64,000 nt of DNA from Isoptericola halotolerans (GTDB taxonomy: Bacteria > Actinomycetota > Actinomycetes > Actinomycetales > Cellulomonadaceae). Positions within the stretch are counted from its first letter, which is position 1; each line of letters opens with the position of its first letter. The notes below the pieces were generated by a model. It was not told the DNA's origin. It did not search any database and saw only the letters and a list, made by a program, of their open reading frames with translations. A program made the position numbers and the translations under genes. The DNA lies in assembly GCF_013149785.1 (NCBI RefSeq), contig NZ_JABEZU010000001.1:496001-560000 (forward strand), in the 5' to 3' direction. Positions 45,955 through 54,958 of the stretch are shown in pieces.

Positions 45955-48780
45955 ATGCCACAGGCCCGCAAGCTCGTGATCGTGGAGTCTCCCACCAAGG
46001 CTCGCAAGATCCAGGGCTACCTCGGCGACGAGTACGTCGTCGAGGCGAGCGTCGGCCACATCCGTGACCTGCCGCAGCCCTCGGACCTGCCGGCGGAGAT
46101 GAAGAAGGGCCCCTACAAGAAGTTCGCCGTCGACGTCGACAACGGGTTCGACCCCTACTACGAGGTGTACGCGGACAAGAAGGCCAAGGTCCGCGAGCTG
46201 AAGGCTGCGCTGAAGGAGGCCGACGAGCTCTTCCTCGCCACGGATGAGGACCGCGAGGGCGAGGCGATCGCCTGGCACCTCATCGAGGCGCTGAAGCCCA
46301 AGGTGCCGGTGCACCGCATGGTCTTCCACGAGATCACCCGCGAGGCCATCGCCCGCGCCCTGCAGAACACCCGCGAGCTGGACTCGGACCTCGTCGACGC
46401 CCAGGAGACCCGGCGCATCCTCGACCGGCTCTACGGCTACGAGGTCTCCCCGGTGCTGTGGCGCAAGGTCCGCCAGGGCCTGTCGGCCGGGCGCGTGCAG
46501 TCGGTGGCGACGCGCCTCGTGGTCGAGCGTGAGCGCGACCGCATGGCGTTCGTCACCGCCGACTACTGGGACGTCACGGGATCGTTCGCCCCGCAGGACG
46601 GCGACGACGCCGGACAGCTCTTCCGCGCTCGCCTCACCGGTCTGGGTGGGGATCGCGTCGCCTCGGGCCGTGACTTCGACGACCGCGGGCGCCTCAAGGT
46701 GCGCACCGGCGTCGTGCACCTCGACGAGGCGGAGGCGCACGCCGTCGTCTCCGGGCTCGACGACGCGTCGTTCGCCGTCCGCTCGCTCGAGACCAAGCCG
46801 TACTCGCGCAAGCCGGCCGCCCCGTTCACGACGTCGACGCTGCAGCAGGAGGCGAGCCGCAAGCTGCGCATGGCCTCGCGCCAGACGATGCGCACCGCCC
46901 AGGCGCTGTACGAGAACGGCTACATCACGTACATGCGGACCGACTCGCCGGCGCTGTCGGCCGAGGCGACCGACGCCGCCCGCCGCCAGGCCGCCGAGCT
47001 GTACGGCCCCGAGTACGTGCCCGGTGCACCGCGGCTGTATGCCTCGAAGAACAAGGGCGCCCAGGAGGCGCACGAGGCGATCCGTCCCGCAGGTGACTCC
47101 TTCCGGACGCCGGCGCAGGTCGCCCGCGAGATCTCCGGTGACCAGTTCAAGCTCTACGAGCTCATCTGGAAGCGCACGGTCGCCTCGCAGATGGCCGACG
47201 CCAAGGGGTCGACGGCGTCCGTGCGGCTCGCCGCGACGCTCGGCTCGGGCGCGGGGGAGCGGGCCGGCAACGACGCGGTGTTCTCGGCGTCGGGCACGGT
47301 CATCACGTTCCGCGGCTTCCTCGCGGCGTACGAGGAGTCGCGCGACGTCGAGGACGCGGAGAGCGCCGGCGGCCCGGCGGCCGGCAGCGGCTCCGGTGCG
47401 GCCAAGGAGAACCGGCTGCCGCGCATGGCCGAGGGTGACGCCCTGGCGGGCACGGAGCTGGCGGCCGAGGGTCACTCCACCTCGCCGCCCGCCCGGTACA
47501 CCGAGGCGTCGCTCGTCAAGGCGCTCGAGGAGCTCGGCATCGGCCGTCCCTCGACGTACGCGGCCACGATCTCCACGGTCCAGGACCGCGGCTACGTGCG
47601 GACCAAGGGTCAGGCCCTGGTTCCTACCTGGCTGGCGTTCGCCGTCGTGAAGCTGCTCGAGGAGCACTTCGGCCGTCTCATCGACTACGACTTCACCGCC
47701 GCGATGGAGGCGGATCTCGACGAGATCGCCGCGGGGGAGCGCGAGCGCGTGGCGTGGTTGACCCGCTTCTACTTCGGGGACGGCACCGAGGGTGCCGCAG
47801 CGGCCGGGGGTGCCGGGTCTGACGGTGGTGCCGCCGGGTGGGGCCTGCGCGACCTGGTGGCCGACCTGGGCGAGATCGACCCCGTGGCGATCAACTCGGT
47901 CGAGATCGGTGAGGGGATCCGGGTGCGGGTGGGCCGGTACGGGCCGTACCTCGAGGACCTGCGGGCCGAGCCGGACAAGGAGGGCAAGGCCCCGCGTGCC
48001 TCGGTCCCCGAGGACATCGCACCGGACGAGCTGACCGTGGCCAAGGCACGCGAGCTCCTCGCCGCCGGTGCCGAGGACGGCCGGGTGCTGGGCGTCGACC
48101 CGGGGTCGGGCAACGAGATCGTGGCGAAGAACGGCCGCTACGGTCCGTACGTCACCGAGGTGCTCGACCTGCCGGAGATCGACCCGGACCTGTCGGCCGC
48201 GGCGAAGAAGAAGGCGAAGGCCGCTCAGCCCAAGCCCCGCACGGGCTCGTTGCTGAAGTCGATGGCGCTGGAGTCGGTGACCCTCGAGGACGCGCTGAAG
48301 ATCCTGTCGCTGCCGCGCGTGGTCGGCAAGGACCCGGAGTCCGGTGACGAGATCACCGCGCAGAACGGCCGCTACGGTCCGTACCTGAAGAAGGGCACGG
48401 ACTCGCGCACCATCGCCTCCGAGGAGCAGCTCTTCACCATCACGCTGGACGAGGCGTTGAAGATCTACGCCGAGCCCAAGCGCCGGGGCCGGGCGGCGGC
48501 CGCACCGCCGCTGCGCGAGCTGGGCGACGACCCGACCAGCGGCAAGCCGATCGTCGTCAAGGACGGCCGGTTCGGCGCCTACGTGACCGACGGCGAGACG
48601 AACCGGACGCTGCCGAAGGACCTCACGCCGGAGTCGATCACGCCGGACCGCGCGATCGAGCTGCTGGCGGAGAAGCGGGCGCAGGGACCGAAGAAGCGCA
48701 AGGCGCCCGCGAAGAAGGCTCCTGCCAAGAAGCCGGCCGCGAAGAAGGCACCGGCGAAGAAGTCGACGTCCACGAAGTAG
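45955..48780 (+). CDS. topA: DNA topoisomerase I
   Basis: 941 residues, type IA topoisomerase that relaxes negative supercoils. The TOPRIM domain starts KLVIVESPTKARKIQGYL and includes ATDEDREGEAIAWH (acidic metal triad). The catalytic Tyr is Tyr326 in ITYMRTDSPALS. The C-terminus has the actinobacterial repeated domains, each with GRYGPYV/L or GRFGAYV, instead of zinc fingers. It ends in a Lys/Ala/Pro tail (about 905-941) of AKKAPAKK units, as in mycobacterial and streptomycete enzymes. GCAGGAACGG precedes the ATG. In M. tuberculosis this gene lies close to the Rv3649-type helicase; here it is 38 kb away. Confidence 0.97.
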   Translation: MPQARKLVIVESPTKARKIQGYLGDEYVVEASVGHIRDLPQPSDLPAEMKKGPYKKFAVDVDNGFDPYYEVYADKKAKVRELKAALKEADELFLATDEDREGEAIAWHLIEALKPKVPVHRMVFHEITREAIARALQNTRELDSDLVDAQETRRILDRLYGYEVSPVLWRKVRQGLSAGRVQSVATRLVVERERDRMAFVTADYWDVTGSFAPQDGDDAGQLFRARLTGLGGDRVASGRDFDDRGRLKVRTGVVHLDEAEAHAVVSGLDDASFAVRSLETKPYSRKPAAPFTTSTLQQEASRKLRMASRQTMRTAQALYENGYITYMRTDSPALSAEATDAARRQAAELYGPEYVPGAPRLYASKNKGAQEAHEAIRPAGDSFRTPAQVAREISGDQFKLYELIWKRTVASQMADAKGSTASVRLAATLGSGAGERAGNDAVFSASGTVITFRGFLAAYEESRDVEDAESAGGPAAGSGSGAAKENRLPRMAEGDALAGTELAAEGHSTSPPARYTEASLVKALEELGIGRPSTYAATISTVQDRGYVRTKGQALVPTWLAFAVVKLLEEHFGRLIDYDFTAAMEADLDEIAAGERERVAWLTRFYFGDGTEGAAAAGGAGSDGGAAGWGLRDLVADLGEIDPVAINSVEIGEGIRVRVGRYGPYLEDLRAEPDKEGKAPRASVPEDIAPDELTVAKARELLAAGAEDGRVLGVDPGSGNEIVAKNGRYGPYVTEVLDLPEIDPDLSAAAKKKAKAAQPKPRTGSLLKSMALESVTLEDALKILSLPRVVGKDPESGDEITAQNGRYGPYLKKGTDSRTIASEEQLFTITLDEALKIYAEPKRRGRAAAAPPLRELGDDPTSGKPIVVKDGRFGAYVTDGETNRTLPKDLTPESITPDRAIELLAEKRAQGPKKRKAPAKKAPAKKPAAKKAPAKKSTSTK

Positions 48781-48862
48781 CAGCCGGTGCGTGCCGACCT
48801 GCGGGGGACGTCGGTGGATGCCCTCGCGGGCGAGTACGCCACGCTGCTCGGGACGGAAACGG

Positions 48863-49159
48863 TCATCGCTCCTGCTGATCAGGGGGCGGGTCCAGTGGTT
48901 CTGCGCGACGCGGGCTGAGACCCTGCTCGTCGTGCGTGGGCCGCTCGCCCTGGCGCTCGACGACGTACGAGTGCCCGTCCGGTCCCGTGACGCGCTCGAA
49001 GGTCTGGCGGAGCCGTGCCTCGCGTGCCTGGTCCTCTGCGCTCGGAGGGACGGCCGGGCCGCGTCGGATGTTGGCAGGGCCGAAGATCGGCAGGAAGCTC
49101 TCGGTGAACCGCATGCCCCAGGTGCGGTCATCGCCGGGTCGGCGTCTGAACAGTCCCAT
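48863..49159 (-). CDS. Small hypothetical protein divergent from an OhrR-like regulator
   Basis: 98 residues, no recognised family. It begins MGLFRRRPGDDRTWGMRFTE, has FGPANIRRGPAVPPSAEDQA, a helix REARLRQTFERV, then GPDGHSYVVERQG, and an acidic/Pro-rich tail. No Cys and no membrane helix. AAGGAGTGACG before the ATG at 49159 is a good Shine-Dalgarno. The two MarR-type boxes lie directly upstream, so it is probably controlled by the adjacent regulator. The open frame upstream of this ATG runs through the operator and is not used. Confidence 0.7.
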   Translation of the reverse strand: MGLFRRRPGDDRTWGMRFTESFLPIFGPANIRRGPAVPPSAEDQAREARLRQTFERVTGPDGHSYVVERQGERPTHDEQGLSPRRAEPLDPPPDQQER

Positions 49160-49168
49160 CGTCACTCC

Positions 49169-49195
49169 TTGGTGCGCCAATGATTGGTACACCAA
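49169..49195. promoter_or_regulatory. Tandem MarR/OhrR-type operator boxes
   Basis: TTGGTGCGCCAA (49169-49180) and TTGGTACACCAA (49184-49195) are two near-palindromic 12-mers whose centres are 15 bases apart. They sit in the 61-base gap between the small divergent gene and the marR gene, within reach of both promoters. Confidence 0.72.
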
Positions 49196-49220
49196 GTGTA
49201 TCCGGACCTACGCTGTCCCC

Positions 49221-49688
49221 ATGAACCAGCCGCAGGACCCGCTCGCGCTCGAGGCGCAGGTCTGCTTCGCCCTGTCCGCCTCCGCGCGGGCGATGGTCGC
49301 GCTCTACCGGCCGATCCTCGAACCGCTGGGGATCACCCACCCGCAGTACCTCGTGCTCCTCGGGCTCTGGGAGGACGCCGGGGCGGGGCGGACGACGTCG
49401 GTCACCGGTCTGGCCGCCCGCCTCTACCTGGACCCGGGCACGCTGTCGCCGCTGCTCAAGCGGCTCGAGCAGCAAGGGCTCGTCGAGCGGCGGCGTGGCA
49501 CCGCGGACGCCCGGGTCGTCGAGGTGCACCTCACCGAGGCGGGGGCCGCGTTGCGCGAGGAGGCGCTCCAGGTGCCCGGACGCGTGGTCGAGAGCAGCGG
49601 CCTGAGCCTCGACGAGCTGGAGCAGGTCAAGGCCGCCGCGGACGCCGTCGTCGCCGCTGCCCACGGTCCCGCTACCGTGGGCGCATGA
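49221..49688 (+). CDS. MarR-family regulator, OhrR-like peroxide sensor
   Basis: 155 residues. The N-terminus LEAQVCFALSASARAMVALY aligns with OhrR proteins (ENQLCFLLY in Bacillus subtilis OhrR) and places the single reactive Cys at residue 15, the same number as in B. subtilis. The rest matches too: ITHPQYLVLLGLWE, the winged helix LYLDPGTLSPLLKRLEQQGL, and ERRRGTADARVVEVHLTEAG. OhrR represses until Cys is oxidised by organic hydroperoxide. No ohr gene is adjacent. TACGCT six bases before the ATG gives a leaderless start that partly overlaps the operator region. The stop overlaps the oxidoreductase ATG. Confidence 0.9.
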   Translation: MNQPQDPLALEAQVCFALSASARAMVALYRPILEPLGITHPQYLVLLGLWEDAGAGRTTSVTGLAARLYLDPGTLSPLLKRLEQQGLVERRRGTADARVVEVHLTEAGAALREEALQVPGRVVESSGLSLDELEQVKAAADAVVAAAHGPATVGA

Positions 49689-50755
49689 CCGACACCGCCG
49701 CCGTCGACCCGGCCGCCTATGCCGCCCGCCTGACCACCGCCGACCTCGACGGGACGGTCCCCGAGCTCCTGGACGCGCCCGCGATCCGCTGGGGGGTGCT
49801 CGGCGCGGGCAACATCGCCGCCTCGTTCTCCGACGGGGTGCGCGAGCGCACCGCCGCCCGCGTGACCGCCGTCGGCTCCCGGTCGGTGGACAAGGCCCAG
49901 GCGTTCGCCGACACGCACGCCCCCGGCGCCCGTGCCCACGGCAGCTACGAGGCGCTGGTGACCGACGACGAGGTCGATGCCGTCTACGTCGCCACCCCGC
50001 ACTCGCACCACCTCGAGCACGCGCTGCTGGCGATCGAGGCCGGCAAGCACGTGCTCGTCGAGAAGCCGATCACCCGTTCCGTGTCCGAGTCGCGCACGCT
50101 GCTCGACGCCGCCGAGGCTGCCGGCGTGTTCTGCATGGAGGCCGTGTGGACGCGGTTCCTGCCGCACGTCGCGGCGATCCGCGGCGCGATCGCCCGTGGG
50201 GAGATCGGCGAGGTGCGCACCGTCATCGCGGAGTTCGACGTCGCGTTCGCGTTCGACCCCTCGCACCGGCTCTTCGCCCCGGAGCTCGCCGGCGGCGCGC
50301 TGCTCGACCTGGGCATCTACCCGATCACGTTCGCCCACGACCTCCTCGGGGCGCCGGACACCGTGCTGACGCACGGCACGCTGGCCGAGACGGGCGTCGA
50401 CGACCACGTGAGCATGATCCTCGGGTACGACGGCGGCGCACAGGCGATCCTGCACACCTCCTCGGGGGCGTCGGGCGGGGCCGGGGCGCGCATCATCGGC
50501 ACGCGTGGCCGCATCGAGATCCCGTCGTTCTTCTTCGGGCCCACGGCTTTCGAGGTGGTGCGCGACGACGGCCCCTCGTGGTCGTTCACGTCGCCCGAGG
50601 GGGAGGGCAAGGCCTACGAGGCCGCCGAGGTCGCCCGCTGCCTAGCCGCCGGGCGGACCCAGAGCGGGCGGATGCCGTGGTCCGACACCCTCGAGGTGAT
50701 GGCGGTCCTCGACCAGGTGCGTGCCGAGCTCGGGGTCGTCTACCCGGGCGAGTGA
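49685..50755 (+). CDS. Gfo/Idh/MocA-family NAD(P)-dependent oxidoreductase
   Basis: 356 residues. The Rossmann fold begins IRWGVLGAGNIAASFSDGV; VTAVGSRSVDKAQAFA and VDAVYVATPHSHHLEHALLA follow. The catalytic region has HVLVEKPITRSVSES (Lys of EKP) and GGALLDLGIYPITFAHDLLG with the usual D-x-G-x-Y-P pattern. The family oxidises or reduces sugars, polyols or dihydrodiols; substrate unknown. The ATG overlaps the regulator stop (ATGA). TACCGT lies six bases upstream inside the regulator gene, so it may also have its own leaderless transcript. Confidence 0.92.
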   Translation: MTDTAAVDPAAYAARLTTADLDGTVPELLDAPAIRWGVLGAGNIAASFSDGVRERTAARVTAVGSRSVDKAQAFADTHAPGARAHGSYEALVTDDEVDAVYVATPHSHHLEHALLAIEAGKHVLVEKPITRSVSESRTLLDAAEAAGVFCMEAVWTRFLPHVAAIRGAIARGEIGEVRTVIAEFDVAFAFDPSHRLFAPELAGGALLDLGIYPITFAHDLLGAPDTVLTHGTLAETGVDDHVSMILGYDGGAQAILHTSSGASGGAGARIIGTRGRIEIPSFFFGPTAFEVVRDDGPSWSFTSPEGEGKAYEAAEVARCLAAGRTQSGRMPWSDTLEVMAVLDQVRAELGVVYPGE

Positions 50756-50789
50756 CGCGTTCGTCCCTGGACGGTCGGCGGGTCGGCCG

Positions 50790-51188
50790 TCAGCGCGTCA
50801 GCCGGCGTCCCGTGACGGTGGTCGGCGTGATGCGGACCCAGACGTCCTTGCCGTCGTCGAGGTAGGAGACCAGGCCGGTCGCCTCCGCGGCGGCCACGTC
50901 GGCATCGCGGTCGAGGATCTCGGCCGTGCCCTTGACCACCACGCTCGTGGCGACCTCGGGCGTCCACTCGTCGGCCTCGAAAGCGACCCGGGCGTTGACC
51001 GCGACCTCGACGAGCTTGCTGCCGGGGTGCGTCCGGAACACGACGTGCCGCTCGGCGACGGCGAAGGAGATCGGGAAGATGTCCGGCTCGCCGGCCACGG
51101 CGGTGGCGAGGCGCCCCACCGGCCGGTCGCCCAGGAACTCCCAGCACTCGTCGGCGGACAGTGTCGTCGTGGACGCCTTGTCGGTCAT
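50790..51188 (-). CDS. Pyridoxamine 5'-phosphate oxidase-like flavin-binding protein
   Basis: 132 residues from an ATG at 51188 with GAGGGGAGACGC upstream. The split-barrel flavin fold is visible: [20 protein letters not shown], then [38 protein letters not shown], and [10 protein letters not shown]. Such small PPOX-like proteins bind FMN or F420 and reduce varied substrates; most are uncharacterised and this one is not PdxH. It is monocistronic and divergent from tmk. Confidence 0.87.
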   Translation of the reverse strand: MTDKASTTTLSADECWEFLGDRPVGRLATAVAGEPDIFPISFAVAERHVVFRTHPGSKLVEVAVNARVAFEADEWTPEVATSVVVKGTAEILDRDADVAAAEATGLVSYLDDGKDVWVRITPTTVTGRRLTR

Positions 51189-51292
51189 GTGCGTCTCCCC
51201 TCGGGCCGGTGGTGCACCCATCGTCCCACGGGGTGACGCACCGGGGCAGGTCCGGCGCTCGCGTGTGGGCGGCCGCGGCTAAGGTGGCGGCC

Positions 51293-51961
51293 GTGAGCAC
51301 TGCACGGGGGTACTTCGTCTCGTTCGAGGGTGGCGACGGCGTCGGCAAGACGACGCACATCAGCCTGCTCGGTGACTGGTTGGGCGAGGTCACCGGCCGC
51401 GAGGTCGTGCTGACCCGTGAGCCGGGCGGCACCGAGCTGGGGTCGACCCTGCGGCAGGCGGTCCTGCACGGCGAGGACCTCGACCCGCGCACCGAGGCGC
51501 TCCTGTACGCCGCCGACCGCGCGCACCACGTCGCCACGGTGGTGCGGCCGGCCCTGGCCCGGGGTGCCGTGGTCGTCACCGACCGCTACCTGGACTCGTC
51601 GGTCGCGTACCAGGCCGGTGGGCGGGAGCTGGCCGAGCAGGAGATCGAGGACCTGTCCCGGTGGGCCACGGGGAGCCTGCTCCCCGACGTCACGGTGCTG
51701 CTCGACCTCGACCCCGTCGAGGCCGCCGGACGGCTCGGGGGCCCGCCCGACCGCCTGGAGCGCGCCGGCAGCGACTTCCACCGCCGGACCCGGGAGGCGT
51801 TCCTGCGGCGGGCCGCGGCGGACCCGGACCGCTGGATCGTCATGGACGCCTCCGCACCCCGTGAGGACGTGCAGGCCCAGATCCGGGTCGACGTCGCAGC
51901 GCGCCTGGGTCTCACGCCGGCGGTCCCGGCGCACCACCCGGCCGAGAGGGAGTCACCGTGA
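51293..51961 (+). CDS. tmk: Thymidylate kinase
   Basis: 222 residues. P-loop [16 protein letters not shown], the [10 protein letters not shown] motif, the [15 protein letters not shown] motif that includes the DR-Y nucleotide contacts, and a lid region [19 protein letters not shown]. It phosphorylates dTMP to dTDP for DNA synthesis. The GTG at 51293 is preceded by TAAGGT seven bases upstream (leaderless). Its stop overlaps the holB GTG (GTGA). Confidence 0.96.
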   Translation: MSTARGYFVSFEGGDGVGKTTHISLLGDWLGEVTGREVVLTREPGGTELGSTLRQAVLHGEDLDPRTEALLYAADRAHHVATVVRPALARGAVVVTDRYLDSSVAYQAGGRELAEQEIEDLSRWATGSLLPDVTVLLDLDPVEAAGRLGGPPDRLERAGSDFHRRTREAFLRRAAADPDRWIVMDASAPREDVQAQIRVDVAARLGLTPAVPAHHPAERESP

Positions 51962-53106
51962 GCGTGTGGGACGACGTCGTCGGGCAGCCGGAGGCCGTGC
52001 GCGTCCTGCAGGCCGCGGCCACCGACCCGGCCGCCATGACGCACGCCTGGCTCGTGACCGGACCGCCCGGGTCCGGGCGGTCCGTCGCGGCCCGGGCGTT
52101 CGCCGCCGCGCTGCAGTGCGCGGCCACGGACGAGGTCCCCGGCTGCGGGCGCTGCCAGGCCTGCACCACCACGCTGGCCGGGACGCACCCGGACCTCACC
52201 GTCGTGGCCACGGAGAAGGTGGTCATCACCATCGACGAGGTCCGCGACCTCATCACGAAGGCCTCTCGGTCCCCGTCCGGGGGCCGGTACCGGGTCATCG
52301 TCATCGAGGACGCCGACCGGATGGCCGAACGCACCACCAACGTGCTCCTCAAGTCGATCGAGGAACCGCCCCCGCACACGGTGTGGGTCCTGTGCGCCCC
52401 GAGCATCCAGGACGTGCTGCCCACCATCCGCTCCCGCTGCCGTGCGGTCGTCCTCCGGGTGCCGCCCGCCCAGGACGTCGCGGACCTGCTCGTCCGCCGT
52501 GACGGCGTCGAGCCCGGGCTCGCCCTCGACGCGGCGCGGGCAGCGCAGTCGCACGTCGGCCTCGCCCGTCGTCTCGCCCGCGACCCCGAGGCGCGCGAAC
52601 GCCGCAGCGCCGTCCTCGAGGTCGCCCGGAGGATCCGCGGCGTGCCGGACGCCGTGCTCGCCGCGGCGGAGCTCGTGGACGTCGCCAAGGCGGAGGCGGC
52701 GGCCGCCACGGTCGAACGGGACGCGACCGAGAAGGCCGAGCTGCTGCGGGCCCTCGGTGTCGGCGACGGGGACACGCTGCCGCCCAAGCTGCGCTCGCAG
52801 CTCAAGCAGCTCGAGGACGACCAGAAGCGACGCGCCACCCGGCGCCAGCGGGACGTGCTCGACCGCGCGATGGTCGACCTGCTCTCGCTCTACCGGGACG
52901 TCCTGGTGGTCCAGCTCGGCGCCGAGGTGGAGCTGGTCAACACCGCGCACGCCGATGTCGTGAGGTCGTTGGCCCGCGACGCCACGCCCGAGCAGACCGT
53001 GCGCCGGATGGACGCGATCGGCCAGGCGCGCGAGCGGCTCGAGGGCAACGTCGCGCCGCTGCTGGCGCTCGAGGCGATGACCGTGGCGCTGCGTCCGCAG
53101 GGCTGA
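51958..53106 (+). CDS. holB: DNA polymerase III subunit delta'
   Basis: 382 residues. The AAA+ clamp-loader domain reads [18 protein letters not shown], then a degenerate Walker [14 protein letters not shown] (Arg for Lys, as usual for delta'), the Cys4 zinc module CGRCQACTT, and [20 protein letters not shown] with [15 protein letters not shown] and IRSRC (SRC motif). It is the delta' subunit of the clamp loader. It is coupled to tmk through a GTGA overlap, the standard actinobacterial arrangement. Confidence 0.95.
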   Translation: MSVWDDVVGQPEAVRVLQAAATDPAAMTHAWLVTGPPGSGRSVAARAFAAALQCAATDEVPGCGRCQACTTTLAGTHPDLTVVATEKVVITIDEVRDLITKASRSPSGGRYRVIVIEDADRMAERTTNVLLKSIEEPPPHTVWVLCAPSIQDVLPTIRSRCRAVVLRVPPAQDVADLLVRRDGVEPGLALDAARAAQSHVGLARRLARDPEARERRSAVLEVARRIRGVPDAVLAAAELVDVAKAEAAAATVERDATEKAELLRALGVGDGDTLPPKLRSQLKQLEDDQKRRATRRQRDVLDRAMVDLLSLYRDVLVVQLGAEVELVNTAHADVVRSLARDATPEQTVRRMDAIGQARERLEGNVAPLLALEAMTVALRPQG

Positions 53107-53219
53107 GCCGCGCCCCGATCAGAGCCCGATGTCAAGAGGGGCCTTGCGTTTTCACCCGCTTTGCTCTGTGATCGTCCGTGGCGTTCCATCCGGGCACGCC
53201 ACCGACGATGAGGATGATG

Positions 53220-54917
53220 ATGCGGATCCTGCTGCTGGTCTCGGCGTTCAACGGTCTGACACAGCGCGCCTGGTGCGCGCTCACCGACGCCGGTCACGAC
53301 GTCGGCGTGGAGATCGCGCCGGCGTTCGACACCCCGGAGGCGCTGACCGCGGCCGTGGCGGAGGCGGACCCGGACCTCATCCTGTGCCCGTTCCTCAAGC
53401 ACCGGGTGCCCGAGGAGGTCTGGGGCCGCTGGACCACGGTCGTCGTCCACCCCGGACCGGTCGGTGACCGCGGGCCCTCCTCGCTGGACCACGCCATCCT
53501 GACCCGTCAGGAGCGATGGGGGGTCACCGCCCTGTCCACCGTGGAGGAGATGGACGCCGGGCCGGTGTGGGCGACGTCGACGTTCCCCCTGCCGGACGTC
53601 CCGGTGGCCAAGAGCGCGCTCTACAACGGTCCGGTGGCCGACGCCGCGATGGCCTGCGTCACCGAGGTGGTGCGGATGGTCGCCGCCGGCGAGGAGCCGG
53701 TGCCGGCCGACGACCTGCCCCGCGACGTCCCGGGGACGGGCGAGCTGCCGCTGCTGCGCCGGCCCGCGTTCGCGGTCGACTGGTCGCTGCCCGTCGAGGA
53801 GCTGGCGCGCCGGGTCGCGGCCGCCGACGGCGCCCCGGGGGCACCGGCCGAGATCGCCGGCGAGCGGTACTGCCTCTTCGACGCGGTCGCGACGCCGGAG
53901 GTGCTGGACCCGCAGGCCGCACCGGGCGCCGTCGTCGGCCGCGACGTCGACGCGGTCGCGCTCGCTGCCACCGACGGCACCCTCTGGGTCGGCTACGCGG
54001 CCACGCTCGGCGAGCGGCGCGGCACCAAGCTGCCCGCCCGCAGCGTGCTGGACCCGCACACGGCATCGCCACGACACGACGCACCCGGCGAGCTGGCCGA
54101 GTGCCGCTACGAGCGCGACGGCGACGTCGGCATCCTGACGTTCCGCTCCTACAACGGGGCGATGCACACCGAGCAGTGCCGGCGCCTCACCGCCGCGGTG
54201 CAGGCCGCCCGCCTGGACGACACCGCCGTGCTCGTGCTGCGTGGCACCGACAGCCTGTTCTCCAACGGCATCCACCTCGGTGTCATCGACGCCGCGCAGA
54301 ACCCGGCCACCGAGGCCTGGGCGAACATCCAGGCCATCGACGACCTGTGCGAGGCCATCGCCACGGCGGACCAGCTCACCGTGGCGGCCTTCACCGCCAG
54401 CGCCGGAGCCGGCGGCGTCATGACCGCCCTGTGCGCCGACGTCGTGCTCTCCCGCGACGGGGTGGTGCTCAACCCCTACTACGACATGGGGATCTACGGA
54501 TCCGAGCTGCACACCTGGTCCGTCGAGGCGCGTGTCGGGCAGGAGGTGGCGGACCAGCTCCTCACGGGCTGCCTGCCCGTCTCGGCGCCCCGGGCCGCCG
54601 ACCTCGGACTGATCGACGGCGTCGGCCCCCGCGACGCGGGCGAGTTCGACGCCTGGCTCGCCCAGCGGGCGGCCGAGCTCGTGAGGCCGACCGAGCGGGC
54701 GACGGCGGAGCAGGCGGCACGACGCCGGGCCCCCGCGCGGCCGCTGTCCTACCACCGCACCATCGAGCTGGCGGAGATGGCCCGCGACCTCTTCGACGAC
54801 CGGCACGGCTTCGCAGCCCGCCGGCGCGGCTTCCTGCGCAAGACGGCGGCGGCCGAGACGCCCGCACGGCTGCGCTTCACGACGAGGTCGACGGCGGCGC
54901 TCGCGGAGGTTCGGTGA
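53220..54917 (+). CDS. HypX/HoxX-like protein: formyltransferase-like domain fused to enoyl-CoA hydratase-like domain
   Basis: 565 residues. The N-terminal half is a formyl-THF transferase/hydrolase-like domain (LILCPFLKHRVPEEVW; HPGPVGDRGPSSLDHAI, a HypX signature). The C-terminal half is crotonase-like (ILTFRSYNGAMHTEQCRRL; LFSNGIHLGVIDAAQNPATE; ASAGAGGVMTALCADVV). HypX makes CO from 10-formyl-THF for [NiFe]-hydrogenase ligands. No other hyp or hydrogenase gene is in this window, so its client is unclear. Four ATGs cluster at 53208-53220; 53220 is chosen because GAGGATG lies just upstream. The stop is close to the next gene. Confidence 0.87.
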   Translation: MRILLLVSAFNGLTQRAWCALTDAGHDVGVEIAPAFDTPEALTAAVAEADPDLILCPFLKHRVPEEVWGRWTTVVVHPGPVGDRGPSSLDHAILTRQERWGVTALSTVEEMDAGPVWATSTFPLPDVPVAKSALYNGPVADAAMACVTEVVRMVAAGEEPVPADDLPRDVPGTGELPLLRRPAFAVDWSLPVEELARRVAAADGAPGAPAEIAGERYCLFDAVATPEVLDPQAAPGAVVGRDVDAVALAATDGTLWVGYAATLGERRGTKLPARSVLDPHTASPRHDAPGELAECRYERDGDVGILTFRSYNGAMHTEQCRRLTAAVQAARLDDTAVLVLRGTDSLFSNGIHLGVIDAAQNPATEAWANIQAIDDLCEAIATADQLTVAAFTASAGAGGVMTALCADVVLSRDGVVLNPYYDMGIYGSELHTWSVEARVGQEVADQLLTGCLPVSAPRAADLGLIDGVGPRDAGEFDAWLAQRAAELVRPTERATAEQAARRRAPARPLSYHRTIELAEMARDLFDDRHGFAARRRGFLRKTAAAETPARLRFTTRSTAALAEVR

Positions 54918-54958
54918 ACGGCGGCAGGATGCCTGGCCCGGCCGGTAGGTTGGGCTCC

